Shown piece after piece: positions 1-10,029 of a stretch of DNA of 64,000 nucleotides. The notes below the pieces were generated by a model that was not told the DNA's origin, did not search any database, and saw only the letters and a program-made list of their open reading frames with translations. The position numbers and the translations under genes are program-made. This DNA comes from Thermodesulfobacteriaceae bacterium (GTDB lineage Bacteria; Desulfobacterota; Thermodesulfobacteria; Thermodesulfobacteriales; Thermodesulfobacteriaceae): NCBI GenBank assembly GCA_025062245.1, contig JANXAD010000002.1, positions 1-64,000 on the forward strand. Reading direction: 5' to 3'. The stretch's first letter is position 1. Each line of letters starts with the position of its first letter.

Positions 1-2
1 CT

Positions 3-830
3 AAAAAGGAGGGAAAATCTCACATTTTTTACAATATCTTTTTTGAGGAGGAAGAAAAAAAGGAATCTCAGGCTTTAAAACTTATTTCCTATGCCTTAGA
101 AAGTAATCGCTTTTTTTTTCATTTTCAACCCTATTTTAATACTCAAACTAAAAAAATAGCAGGTTTTGAAGCTTTAGTTCGTATTTTAGACGAAAAAAAT
201 GATATCATTTATCCCTCTCAGTTTATAGATGTCTTAGAAAAGAGTTTCTACTTAAGGGATTTTGAAAAGTGGTGTTTTCAAAGAATAAAAGATATCTTAG
301 AAACCTTTTTGTCTTTTAAGTCTGATTTTGAACTTTTTATTTCTTTAAATCTTACTCCAATTTCCTTTTTGCGATTTCATTTTATAAACGAACTCGTTGA
401 TTTCGTATTAAAAGGATATGATCAATATTTAATATTTGAAGTTACGGAACGAATTTTTTTAGAAAACTTAGACCAACTTTCCAATCATTTTAAACTTTTT
501 AAAAAAACTCTTCCCAGATTAAAAATAGCCATTGATGACTTTGGAACAGGAGCTACCTTCTTGAAAAGTTTTTTAGACTATCCTATAGATTTTTTAAAAA
601 TAGATCGTTATTATATCAGTAGAATTCTTGAAGAGCCCAAGGCTTTAAAGATGGTTAAAACTATCATAGACATAGCTAAGGAATTTGGCTTACAAACCGT
701 AGCAGAGGGAGTAGAAACTGAAGAACAGTTTGTTTTATTGAAAAACATAGGATGCGATTTTATTCAGGGTTTTTATCTTTCACCACCCCTTCCTGAAGAA
801 GAAGTTCTTAAAAAATTCTTTAAAAAATAA
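3..830 (+). CDS. EAL-domain protein (cyclic-di-GMP phosphodiesterase-like), 5' truncated by the window edge
   Basis: Frame is open from base 3, upstream of the listed ATG at 309. Translation contains GFEALVRI, DDFGTGATFLKSFLDYPIDFLKID and TVAEGVETEEQ, typical EAL motifs. Confidence 0.9.
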   Translation, partial: KKEGKSHIFYNIFFEEEEKKESQALKLISYALESNRFFFHFQPYFNTQTKKIAGFEALVRILDEKNDIIYPSQFIDVLEKSFYLRDFEKWCFQRIKDILETFLSFKSDFELFISLNLTPISFLRFHFINELVDFVLKGYDQYLIFEVTERIFLENLDQLSNHFKLFKKTLPRLKIAIDDFGTGATFLKSFLDYPIDFLKIDRYYISRILEEPKALKMVKTIIDIAKEFGLQTVAEGVETEEQFVLLKNIGCDFIQGFYLSPPLPEEEVLKKFFKK

Positions 831-911
831 AAAAATGTGAAATAATAAAATAATATGGGGTACAGCTGGCTTCCTCCTTCTAAAAATTATGTACCCCTTT
901 GGGAGGGTAAA

Positions 912-1343
912 ATGCTTGAAAAAATTGCTTTAGAAAATGGTTTAGTCTTAGAAATCTGGAATTACTCTCGTAAATTAGCAGGGGATCGTTGGTTGATAGG
1001 CTTTTTAGCTCAAATAGGAGTAAAACCCTCTAAAAACGATTTTACTAACGAAAAATATTATGATATGTTCTTAGAAAAGACTGACGGAAGGGTATATTAT
1101 CGCTATCGAAAAGAAAGAACCTTTATTTCTGAGGAGTTAGTTGAAGAAATTTTTAAGAATATAAAAGAAAATTTCTTAAAAGCCGCCCTTCCCTATCTTT
1201 CTCACCCCGAATTTAAAGAGAAACTTATTAAACACGAAGTTAAACTTTTTGAACAGAAGATGGATTGGGAAATTTCAGTCAAAAAGACAGAAGAGGAGGA
1301 AGAAGAATTAGAAAAACTTTTGAAAGATAGAGAATTCATTTAA
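912..1343 (+). CDS. Conserved hypothetical protein (listed ORF starts at 855; ATG at 912 has the better ribosome-binding site)
   Basis: ORF; GGGAGGGTAAAATG precedes the internal ATG at 912. Confidence 0.6.
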   Translation: MLEKIALENGLVLEIWNYSRKLAGDRWLIGFLAQIGVKPSKNDFTNEKYYDMFLEKTDGRVYYRYRKERTFISEELVEEIFKNIKENFLKAALPYLSHPEFKEKLIKHEVKLFEQKMDWEISVKKTEEEEEELEKLLKDREFI

Positions 1344-1482
1344 TTTCTTCCCCTAATCTTCTTTATATATAAAAATTTTTCATAAAAACTTTTATTTTCA
1401 TAAAAAAAATAAATTTGTTTTTAAATAAAAATTTTATAAAATTTTTTATCAAAATTTATAGTTCTTAAAAAGGGAGGGAGAG

Positions 1483-2778
1483 ATGAAGGGTTTGACTAAA
1501 ACTTTTATAAGTTTTTTAGGAGTTTCCTCTTTACTTTTCAGTGGAGAAGTTTATTCGGCTCAAATTAAAGTAAATGAAGAAACCTTTGCTAACTTAGGAG
1601 CTAACTTAAAACTCTTTTATAGAAATCTAGATGAAAGATCAATTAAAGGAGGTTGGAAACAAAATAGATTTGAAATTCAACAACTCCGTTATTATATTAA
1701 CGGACAGGTCAGCAAATTGGTTCAGTTTTATGGAGAAATTGATACCAGCCCTTCCCAGAATGGAGAAGTCATTTTAAATGAAGCTGCTGTAAATTTAGCC
1801 TTTTTACCTGAACTGCAAGTGAGAATAGGTCAAATAAGAGTTCCCTTTGAAAGATATCAGATGACAGCTATTTATGCAGAGATTGTTCCCACAGCTACTG
1901 GAGGTGCTATTTTAGACCCTCAGGGAGTTTTTAGTAGACCTGCTAATCCTTATTTTTATTCTTGTTATTCTGGGAAAAATCTTCCCAGGTCTGACCGAGG
2001 AGTCATTTTACATGGAACTATTTCTCAAGGACTTATCTATTATAACTTAGGCTTGTTCAATGAAGACAAAACCGGAGAAAACAAAGTTTTTAATAATGGA
2101 TGGAAGAATCTCTCAACAGCGAAACCTTTGAAAAATAATAAAAATTTAGAATACGATTTCAGAATAGAATTTACTCCTACTTGGTTAGGAGTTAAGGCTC
2201 CAGCTTTGCTTGTATCCAGAGCAGACGGAAGAGTAAGGGAAACTGAACTCGGCAAACAAAATCTTCTAACCATAGGAATGGGATATCACTATGAAAAACA
2301 TTTAGATGAATTAGATAAAAGTATTTACGGATTTAGCTCTCTTTCCAGAAAAGGATGGACTATAGATGCCATTTTTGAAAAAAAGTTGAACCTATGGGTT
2401 CCTAATTTTCTATTAGGATATATTAATCTAAGAGATACCCATCTTTATAATAAGAAAGGGATTTGGAAAAAGGGAGATTCCCAAGTTTGGTTCCTTCAGG
2501 GACAACTTCTTTATGATCAAGTTTTAGGATTTGGTAAACCTGCTATCGGTTTTAAGTGGGAAAGTGTTAAGGCCAAAGGATACTATAATGGACAAGATGA
2601 CTTTAAGCTTAATCGTATGGTAGGAGTAATTAATTACTACATCAAAGGTCAAGCAGCCCGTGTGGCCTTAGAAATAGATCATTACAAGTATGGGAAGGCT
2701 GCTAAAAACTTTTTGAAATCTCAAAATAAAGAGGATAGATTAACCGATTGGCACATTTATATTCAAACTATGTTTTAG
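1483..2778 (+). CDS. Outer-membrane porin-like protein (phosphate-selective porin O/P-like)
   Basis: Signal peptide; FEIQQLRYYINGQVSKLVQFYGEIDTS and VRIGQIRVPFERYQM beta-barrel pattern; AAGGGAGGGAGAG RBS. Confidence 0.7.
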   Translation: MKGLTKTFISFLGVSSLLFSGEVYSAQIKVNEETFANLGANLKLFYRNLDERSIKGGWKQNRFEIQQLRYYINGQVSKLVQFYGEIDTSPSQNGEVILNEAAVNLAFLPELQVRIGQIRVPFERYQMTAIYAEIVPTATGGAILDPQGVFSRPANPYFYSCYSGKNLPRSDRGVILHGTISQGLIYYNLGLFNEDKTGENKVFNNGWKNLSTAKPLKNNKNLEYDFRIEFTPTWLGVKAPALLVSRADGRVRETELGKQNLLTIGMGYHYEKHLDELDKSIYGFSSLSRKGWTIDAIFEKKLNLWVPNFLLGYINLRDTHLYNKKGIWKKGDSQVWFLQGQLLYDQVLGFGKPAIGFKWESVKAKGYYNGQDDFKLNRMVGVINYYIKGQAARVALEIDHYKYGKAAKNFLKSQNKEDRLTDWHIYIQTMF

Positions 2779-3099
2779 GTTAATTTCCTTTTCAACTTTT
2801 TAATGGCGAAATATCAGAAATCTATAGAAATTTAAAAAAGTTCTCCCTTTAATTCTAATGGGAAAGGATCTTGGGGTTCAGGCTTACAGATTGACAGATA
2901 AAAACAGAAATTTTTGAAATACCTATCCTTAAGAAGCTAAATCTCTTTAACATCTATCCTCACAAATGCATTAATTCTTCAAATAGGTTAAAAAAATTAA
3001 AAATTTTATGAAGAAAGTCCTATGGATAAACAAATTAATTTATAACAAATAAAAATAAAAACTATTTTTAGTGGAAATTTCAGATAGGTTTAAAAAATT

Positions 3100-3963
3100 T
3101 TAAAATGGTTTTTTATTCTTCTCAGGAATTCTAATTTCTTCTTTTATCACTTCTCCTTTTTCTCCAAAGTAGGTTACTTTTTCTCCTATTTCTACCTTAG
3201 TTGGGGTTTCGGTTTTTAAAGATTCTACTATTAAAGTTACAGCTCTTGCAAGAAGGTCTCTGGTAGCCTCTTCAAGAGGTGTATTTTTTACAGCGTTAAA
3301 GTAGGCTCCTCCGATAGTAGTTCCGAAAAGACCTCCTCCTACCAGCCCAAAAGCCCATCTCTCAGATTTTCCTTCAACTGTCTTAGCTGTAAGAACTTCA
3401 CCAGTTTTAACTTTAACTATTCTCATATCCAAAGCGATATGAGCTGAACTCTTTCCTATTTTAGCACCAAGCCCCCACGGAAGAGGTACCACTAAACCTC
3501 CTCCTCCGATTCCGCTTGCTTTAAGTTCCAGAGCAGTTACCGCTCCAGTAATAATAAAGTCTGCAGCTTTTAAGGTAGTTTGTGGTTGAATTCCCATAAG
3601 TTCCAGTTCTTCTCTTATTTCCTCTAACACTATTCTTTCTACTACCCTAAAACAATTAGTATTAACCAAGGCTGTAATAAGCATATCTGCAAGACCGTCT
3701 CCTAAGGCTTTAGTAGAAAATTCTATACCAAAGCCTGGTCCAAAAATAACTCTATCTCCTTGACACACTGCGGCCTTACATTTAAAACTCTTAGCAGTTA
3801 TTATTCCCATAGGTTGAGAACAGTAAGGAAGTTTAAGAACTCTTTCTTTGACATCCTTAGCATACTCATCTTGTGAAAAGGTAGAAGGGGCAAATAGCAA
3901 TATGGTCCATAAAGAAAGGGCTATAAAACTTTTAAAAATTTGTAAGCCTTTCATACCTTTCAC
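3100..3963 (-). CDS. CsgG-like / curli-assembly-type secreted protein
   Basis: Signal peptide; GLADMLITALVNTNCFRVVER and the GAVTALE...VALDMRIVKVKTGEVL pattern of the CsgG family. Confidence 0.65.
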   Translation of the reverse strand: MKGMKGLQIFKSFIALSLWTILLFAPSTFSQDEYAKDVKERVLKLPYCSQPMGIITAKSFKCKAAVCQGDRVIFGPGFGIEFSTKALGDGLADMLITALVNTNCFRVVERIVLEEIREELELMGIQPQTTLKAADFIITGAVTALELKASGIGGGGLVVPLPWGLGAKIGKSSAHIALDMRIVKVKTGEVLTAKTVEGKSERWAFGLVGGGLFGTTIGGAYFNAVKNTPLEEATRDLLARAVTLIVESLKTETPTKVEIGEKVTYFGEKGEVIKEEIRIPEKNKKPF

Positions 3964-4159
3964 CTCCTCATCTATAGGGCATTTCTTGTTTTTAAATTAT
4001 AAGCTCAGGTAAAAATTGTGTCAATTTTAGTTTAATTTTTCTAATCTTGAATACACTCACCTTTATACATCTCCTATATATAAATTTTTTATAATTCCTA
4101 TTTACTTTTTTCTTTGCAGAAAATCTTTTTCCATTCATTAATAGTTTTTAAATCCCTTT

Positions 4160-5377
4160 TTATGCATATTTTCTTAATCTTAAAAGTCTAAAAATAAAAA
4201 ATTGAAAAATAATTAAAAGAAAGGTATAAGCAATCAAAACTATTTTTAAGGGTAGGATATCTCCTAAAATTCCGATGATAAAGTTGCCTAAGGGGGACAC
4301 TCCTAAAAAGGAAATACTAAAAAGGCTCATAATTCTGCCTTTCAAGTGAGAAGGAGTATGTTCTTGCAGATAACTATTAGCTATGGGGAAAAAATTAGTA
4401 AAGGAAAAACCTATTAGAGTAGAAAGAAAAAGGGTTAAAAACCAAAAGGGACTAAAAGTAATTCCTCCTATGGATAGTCCTAATAATAAAGAGGCTTTTA
4501 AAAGATGTTCCAGTTTTTGAGATATTTCTTTTTTTAAAAAGATATAAAGTGAACCTAAAATAGCTCCTATCCCTATAGTGGAAGATAGAATTCCAAACTC
4601 CTTAGCTTGTCCTCCGTAAAGTTTGTGAACTATCACTGGAAGTAAAATCAAAGTCGAAATTCCAAAAAAGGTAAAATTACTTATGGAAAGAAGAGTAGCT
4701 AAAATAGAGGGATGATTTTTTAAAAAGAGAAAAATTTCTTTGAGGTCCTTTTTGAAATTAAAAGTTTCCGAGGGTTTATTTTTGAAGTCAAGATCTTGAA
4801 GATGAATGAAAAAAAGCAAAAAAAGGAGGAGAGGAACAAAACTTAGAGCATTTAGATAAAAACAGAGGTAAATACTATAGTAAGAAATTATAAAACCAGC
4901 TAAGGCAGGTCCTATCATACGGGCTAAATTAAAGGAAAAAGCTTGAATAGAGAGAGCTTGAGTTAATAACCCAGAAGGAACAATTTCACCTATAAAAACT
5001 TGTCTTAACGGTAAGTCTATGGCTGTGAGAGAATTTAGAAGAAAGGCTAAAAGAGCTATTTGCCAAAAAGATACTGAATAGGTTTGAACCAAAAGACCCA
5101 AAATTAAGGGAGGAAAAACAGAGAGAAAGGTTATTAAAGTTAAAAGTTTTTTCCGATTAAATTTGTCAATAAGAACTCCGCCTAATAATCCTAAAAGTAT
5201 TATAGGAGTAGAGGAAAAGAAAGAAAGAAGCCCCAAGTAAAAGGATGAACCCGTAAGTTCGTAAACTAACCAATTTTGAGCTACAGTATGCATCCAGCTT
5301 CCTGTAAAGGAAAGAAAGTGCCCTAAGATAAAAAATTGAAAGGGTTTGAAACTTAAAGGAGTTTTAGATAGCTCCAT
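4160..5377 (-). CDS. MFS transporter (EntS-like)
   Basis: About 12 hydrophobic segments; GGVLIDKFNRKKLL and HLKGRIMSLFSI motifs. Confidence 0.8.
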   Translation of the reverse strand: MELSKTPLSFKPFQFFILGHFLSFTGSWMHTVAQNWLVYELTGSSFYLGLLSFFSSTPIILLGLLGGVLIDKFNRKKLLTLITFLSVFPPLILGLLVQTYSVSFWQIALLAFLLNSLTAIDLPLRQVFIGEIVPSGLLTQALSIQAFSFNLARMIGPALAGFIISYYSIYLCFYLNALSFVPLLLFLLFFIHLQDLDFKNKPSETFNFKKDLKEIFLFLKNHPSILATLLSISNFTFFGISTLILLPVIVHKLYGGQAKEFGILSSTIGIGAILGSLYIFLKKEISQKLEHLLKASLLLGLSIGGITFSPFWFLTLFLSTLIGFSFTNFFPIANSYLQEHTPSHLKGRIMSLFSISFLGVSPLGNFIIGILGDILPLKIVLIAYTFLLIIFQFFIFRLLRLRKYA

Positions 5378-5850
5378 TTAAAAGAAAGAAGTATAAGGTT
5401 AGTAAGAATTCCGGCTACCAAATCGTCAGCTAAAACTCCTACCCCCTCAGGGATTTCCTCTAAGTCTTTTATAAAAAAGGGCTTAGTTATATCTAATAGT
5501 CTGAATAAAAGAAAGGCTCCTGCCAATTCCCACCATTCTTTTTTTCCAATTAAACTTATAAACATTCCTGCTATTTCATCTATAACTACAAACTCAGGAT
5601 CCCTTTCCTTAAATATTTTAATTATCCTTCTACTACCTATGATTCCAATTAAAATTAAGGGAATTAGTATTAAACTCTGAGTAAGAATAGAGGTGTTTTT
5701 AAAAATTAAGAAAATAAAAAGACCTTCTAAGGCACCTAAGGTTCCAGGAAAAGGAGGAATAAATCCTATAAATCCTCCTGAAACTATAAAAATCCAAAAA
5801 ATATTTTTTTTAAAAGGGTCTTTTTTCCAGTTCTCTCTTAAATTCTTCAT
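5353..5850 (-). CDS. pgpA: Phosphatidylglycerophosphatase A family
   Basis: FPGTLGAL, FVVIDEIAGMFISL, FRLLDITKPFFIKDLEEIPEGVGVLADDLVAG are PgpA signatures. Confidence 0.85.
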   Translation of the reverse strand: MKNLRENWKKDPFKKNIFWIFIVSGGFIGFIPPFPGTLGALEGLFIFLIFKNTSILTQSLILIPLILIGIIGSRRIIKIFKERDPEFVVIDEIAGMFISLIGKKEWWELAGAFLLFRLLDITKPFFIKDLEEIPEGVGVLADDLVAGILTNLILLSFKWSYLKLL

Positions 5851-6394
5851 ATTTTTCTAAAGTAATTAAGTTTTTTAATTTCCACAAATAAAGCTGAACC
5901 TTTAGCCTCTCTTCAGGCGAACCTTTCTTAATTTTTCCTTGGGCTAATCCCTCTACCTCCTTATATTTATCCCAAGCTGATTTTTTCAAATCAGAATAAT
6001 ATTTTCTAACTTTTTCAAGAAGAGCTTTGGCAGAAGGTAAGGTCTTTTTTAAAAGTTTTTGGGCTTTTAAATAGTATCTTTCTTGATAAAGCTTTTGAAT
6101 TTCCTTCCAATCGTCAGCTATTTTACCATATTCCTCTGGATACAATTCATTGGCTTTATAAGCTTCAAGTTGAGATAAAGTAAGTTGCATTTCTTCATAT
6201 AATTCCTTAGGAGGGGGAGAAAGCTTGATATAATTTTTTATTACTGGAAAATTAGTTAAGAAAACCCTAAAATTTTCTGAAAAAGTTTCTTTAGTATCTT
6301 GCCATTTTTGTTTAAGATTTTCTCTTTGAGCTCCACAGGAAAAAAGAATAAAAACTAATAAAAGGAAAAAACAACTTTTTTTGGAAACCTCCAT
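5810..6394 (-). CDS. Putative lipoprotein, helical
   Basis: Lipobox-like LFSCGAQ; charged helical remainder. Confidence 0.6.
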   Translation of the reverse strand: MEVSKKSCFFLLLVFILFSCGAQRENLKQKWQDTKETFSENFRVFLTNFPVIKNYIKLSPPPKELYEEMQLTLSQLEAYKANELYPEEYGKIADDWKEIQKLYQERYYLKAQKLLKKTLPSAKALLEKVRKYYSDLKKSAWDKYKEVEGLAQGKIKKGSPEERLKVQLYLWKLKNLITLEKYEEFKRELEKRPF

Positions 6395-6455
6395 TCTAAG
6401 TTAAATTATACCTTAACTACAAAGGTTTTTCAAATCTTTTTCTTTTTCTAAAGAC

Positions 6456-6483
6456 TTGACAATACTTGATTATTGAGTAATTT
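6456..6483 (+). promoter_or_regulatory. Candidate sigma70-type promoter for ppsA
   Basis: TTGACA, 16-nt spacer, TAATTT, located just upstream of the ppsA RBS (GGGAGG). Confidence 0.4.
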
Positions 6484-6514
6484 TTGATTTAAAAGGTGTA
6501 GGGAGGTTAAAATT

Positions 6515-8947
6515 ATGGAGGATAGTAAAAAGTTTATATTATGGTTTGACCAAATTTCTTATAAAGATGTTCCCTTAGTAGGAGGAAAAAATGCTTCCTT
6601 AGGCGAGATGTATTCAAAGTTATTTCCCAAGGGTATTAACATTCCCTATGGATTTGCGGTAACTGCTGAAGCTTATAAATTTTTTATTAAAGAAAATAGG
6701 TTAGATAATATAATAAAGGATACCTTAGTTGGGCTTAATACCCATGATATTGTTGATTTACAAAGAAGGGGAAAAAGGATAAGGAGTTTGATTTTAAATG
6801 CTAAAATGCCTAAGGAATTGGAGGAAGAAATTAGAAAGGCCTATGAAAGATTAGAGGAAGTGTATAAAAGAGAAGGAGTAGATGTAGCAGTTCGTTCCTC
6901 TGCTACAGCCGAAGATTTACCTGATGCTTCTTTTGCTGGTCAACAGGAAACCTATTTAAATGTTATGGGAACTAAAAAGGTTATTATGGCTGTTCAGAGG
7001 TGTTTTGCCTCTCTTTTTACGGATCGTGCCATTTCCTACAGAGAAGATAAAGGATTTGATCACTTCTCAGTATATCTTTCTGTAGCGGTGCAAAAAATGG
7101 TAAGAAGTGATATGGCCTCCTCAGGTGTTATATTTACCTTAGATACCGAAAGTGGTTTTAGAGATGTGGTTTACATCACTGGTTCTTGGGGATTAGGAGA
7201 GTATGTAGTCCAAGGAAAGGTCAATCCTGATGAATTTTATGTTTTTAAGCCTACCTTAAAATTAGGATATAGACCCATAGTTACTAAAAGATTAGGAAGT
7301 AAGGATATAAAGTTAGTTTATGGAGCTTCTCCTAACCAACCTTTAAGAGAAGTGAAAACTTCAAAAGATGAAAGGATGAGATTTGTCTTATCAGATGACG
7401 AAATACTTACTTTAGCTAAATGGGCTATTCTTATAGAAGAACACTATGGAAGGCCGATGGATATTGAATGGGCTAAGGATGGAGATGGAGTAAGAGTAGG
7501 TAGTGGACAGCTCTTTATTGTTCAAGCTCGTCCAGAAACGGTTCATGCAGTTAAAACTCAAAAATATTACGAAATTTATAAACTTAAGGGAGAAGGTAAA
7601 GTTATTTGTACAGGAAAATCGGTAGGAAGTAAAATTGGACAAGGAAAAGGTCGGGTTATTTTAGATGTAAGTGGTATAGGGGAATTTCAAGAAGGAGAAG
7701 TTTTGGTTACAGAAATGACCGATCCGGATTGGGAACCTATTATGAAAAAGGCTTCAGCTATAGTAACTGATAGAGGAGGTAGAACCTGTCATGCTGCCAT
7801 TGTGTCCCGCGAGTTAGGTATTCCCTGTATTGTAGGAACAGAGGTAGCCACTGAACTCATAAGAACAGGGCAGGATCTTACCATAGATTGTTCTCAAGGA
7901 GAGGAAGGAAGGGTATTAGAGGGGTTAATTCCTTATGAAGTAGAAAGGATTGACTTTGAAAATCTTCCTGAGACCCAAACTCAGATTATGATGAATATAG
8001 GAATTCCTGAGCAAGCCTTTGCTCAAGCTCAAATTCCTAATGATGGAGTAGGATTGGCGAGAATAGAATTTATTATAGGTTCTCATATTGGAATTCATCC
8101 CTTAGCTTTAATTTATTTTGAAGATTTAAAGAAAAAGGCTGAAAAGGATAAAAAATTAAAGAGAATAGTTAACCTTATTGAAGAAAAGACCTACGGTTAT
8201 GAAAATAAAGCAGACTTCTTTGTAGATAAATTAGCTCAGGGAATAGGAACTATTGGAGCAGCTTTTTATCCTAAGGATGTGATTGTTAGACTTTCTGATT
8301 TTAAGTCTAATGAATATGCTAATTTATTAGGAGGTTATTTATTTGAACCCATGGAGAACAATCCCATGATTGGTTGGAGAGGAGCTTCTCGTTATTATGA
8401 TCCAAGATTTGAACCAGCTTTTGCTTTAGAATGTAAGGCCCTTAAAAAAGTAAGAGACGAAATGGGTTTGACCAATGTAAAAGTGATGATTCCTTTTTGT
8501 AGAACCGTAGAAGAGGGGAAAAAGGTAATTGAAGTAATGGAAAAGTACGGGCTTAAACAAGGAGAAAACGGACTTGAGATTTATGTTATGTGCGAAATTC
8601 CCAGTAATGTAATTTTAGCTGAGGAATTTGCTGAAATTTTTGATGGTTTTTCCATAGGATCTAATGACTTAACGCAATTAGCCTTAGGATTAGATAGAGA
8701 CTCTGAGTTGGTGGCCCATATTTATGATGAAAGAAATCTGGCGGTTAAAAAATTAGTTAAAGAAGTGATAGAAGTAGCCAAGAGAAAGGGCAAAAAAATT
8801 GGTATTTGTGGACAAGCTCCCAGCGACTTTCCAGATTTTGCCGAATTCTTAGTAGAATGTGGGATAGACTCTATAAGTTTAACCCCTGATACAGTCGTTA
8901 AAACAAAATTATTAGTAGCTGAGAAGGAAAAAGCTTTAAAGAGATAA
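6515..8947 (+). CDS. ppsA: Phosphoenolpyruvate synthase
   Basis: VRSSATAEDLPDASFAGQQETYLN, DRGGRTCHAAIVSRELGIPCIVG and GSNDLTQLALGLDRDS. Confidence 0.95.
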   Translation: MEDSKKFILWFDQISYKDVPLVGGKNASLGEMYSKLFPKGINIPYGFAVTAEAYKFFIKENRLDNIIKDTLVGLNTHDIVDLQRRGKRIRSLILNAKMPKELEEEIRKAYERLEEVYKREGVDVAVRSSATAEDLPDASFAGQQETYLNVMGTKKVIMAVQRCFASLFTDRAISYREDKGFDHFSVYLSVAVQKMVRSDMASSGVIFTLDTESGFRDVVYITGSWGLGEYVVQGKVNPDEFYVFKPTLKLGYRPIVTKRLGSKDIKLVYGASPNQPLREVKTSKDERMRFVLSDDEILTLAKWAILIEEHYGRPMDIEWAKDGDGVRVGSGQLFIVQARPETVHAVKTQKYYEIYKLKGEGKVICTGKSVGSKIGQGKGRVILDVSGIGEFQEGEVLVTEMTDPDWEPIMKKASAIVTDRGGRTCHAAIVSRELGIPCIVGTEVATELIRTGQDLTIDCSQGEEGRVLEGLIPYEVERIDFENLPETQTQIMMNIGIPEQAFAQAQIPNDGVGLARIEFIIGSHIGIHPLALIYFEDLKKKAEKDKKLKRIVNLIEEKTYGYENKADFFVDKLAQGIGTIGAAFYPKDVIVRLSDFKSNEYANLLGGYLFEPMENNPMIGWRGASRYYDPRFEPAFALECKALKKVRDEMGLTNVKVMIPFCRTVEEGKKVIEVMEKYGLKQGENGLEIYVMCEIPSNVILAEEFAEIFDGFSIGSNDLTQLALGLDRDSELVAHIYDERNLAVKKLVKEVIEVAKRKGKKIGICGQAPSDFPDFAEFLVECGIDSISLTPDTVVKTKLLVAEKEKALKR

Positions 8948-8952
8948 AAAAA

Positions 8953-9585
8953 GTGAAAATATTTTTAAAAACTTTAGTTTTTACCCTTATACTTTTTAAT
9001 CTCGCTTTTGCTAAGGTAAAAGTTGGAGTATATCCCGTAGAGGTTAAAGCTTCTTCTAATTTTAGTGCCTTAGCTGATTCTCTCACTAAAATTATCTTAG
9101 CTAAATTGTTTTTACCCCCTCAAATTGAAGTATTTCCTATTTTTGAGCCAGCAATCAAAAAAAGGGTAGATTATTTTCTTCTTCTATCAGTTTGGATAGA
9201 GGAAAAAAAGACCTACCTCGATTATAGACTTTTCAAAGACTCTCCCTCGAAACCCCTGATTTTTTTTAAAGAAGAAGTTGAAATTTCAGAGTTAGAGTCT
9301 AAGGTAGCTCTTTTATCCGAGAAGATTAGAGAAAGATTATATGAAGAGAGTAAACCTCTTTGGTCTAAAATAAATCTTTTTAAAAATTGGCCTAAATTAT
9401 CTTTACCTTCCTTTATTAAAGAAAAGGAAAAATATAGAATTGAAATTTCAATTCCTTCTCCTCCCCCACCACCTTCTGGATATTTTATACCAGCGTCCCT
9501 CCCTGATTCTTTTAAAAAGTCTGAAATTCCCTCCTCTGTTTCAGAAAAACCTACCGTTTTAAATTCTCCCTGGCAGTGGTTTTAA
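8953..9585 (+). CDS. Secreted hypothetical protein (GTG start)
   Basis: Signal peptide; proline-rich C-terminal segment; no recognised family. Confidence 0.6.
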   Translation: MKIFLKTLVFTLILFNLAFAKVKVGVYPVEVKASSNFSALADSLTKIILAKLFLPPQIEVFPIFEPAIKKRVDYFLLLSVWIEEKKTYLDYRLFKDSPSKPLIFFKEEVEISELESKVALLSEKIRERLYEESKPLWSKINLFKNWPKLSLPSFIKEKEKYRIEISIPSPPPPPSGYFIPASLPDSFKKSEIPSSVSEKPTVLNSPWQWF

Positions 9586-9893
9586 AGATGAAAAAGGTTC
9601 TTCAACCTCAAATTATAGTTAAACCTTACAAAAAAAAGACTAAAAGAAAGAGAAAAAGATTGCTTATAGGGATTTTGTTTATCTGTTTAGTGCTTAGTAT
9701 AAGTATTTACTTATTTTTGAGTTGGATGGTAAAAAAGGAACAAAAAGAAATGGAAAAAATAAAAAGGGAAAATAGCTTTTTAAGAAAGGAGATAAAGGAA
9801 CTGGTTAGTTCAAATTCTAATTATGAAAAAATTTTAAGAACCCAATATGGTTTTATAAAAGAAGGAGAGAGAATTCTAATATATTCAGAGTAA
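9576..9893 (+). CDS. FtsB/DivIC-like septum formation initiator
   Basis: Short basic N-terminus, one TM segment, coiled coil, then YEKILRTQYGFIKEGERIL. Confidence 0.65.
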   Translation: MVLKMKKVLQPQIIVKPYKKKTKRKRKRLLIGILFICLVLSISIYLFLSWMVKKEQKEMEKIKRENSFLRKEIKELVSSNSNYEKILRTQYGFIKEGERILIYSE

Positions 9894-9912
9894 AAAATAA
9901 TTTCGGAAATTA

Positions 9913-10009
9913 AAGGAGGACCAAATACCGCCTGCTGGGGTTGGTCCTTCCTTATTAAAAGGCGGAATATAAATACCCCAGCCTGAACTGTGTGAAAAGC
10001 ATAGTTCAG
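9913..10009 (+). ncRNA. Candidate structured RNA / 5' leader element upstream of ribH
   Basis: Near-perfect helix AAGGAGGACCAA/TTGGTCCTTCCTT; loop segments CCGCCT and CTGGGG complementary to downstream AGGCGG and CCCCAG; 10-bp hairpin CTGAACTGTG/CATAGTTCAG. Confidence 0.55.
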
Positions 10010-10029
10010 TAAGGGAATAAAAAGGTTCT

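Noticed and set aside
2040-2273. Minus-strand ORF inside the porin gene
   Set aside because: Shadow ORF fully within a well-supported gene.
7412-7642. Minus-strand ORF inside ppsA
   Set aside because: Antisense shadow ORF in a conserved enzyme gene.
8898-9086. Minus-strand ORF over the ppsA end
   Set aside because: Shadow ORF, no supporting features.
9913-10009. FMN (RFN) or ZTP riboswitch before ribH
   Set aside because: CCGCCTG is reminiscent of the ZTP core and ribH suggests FMN, but the conserved cores of neither are present.
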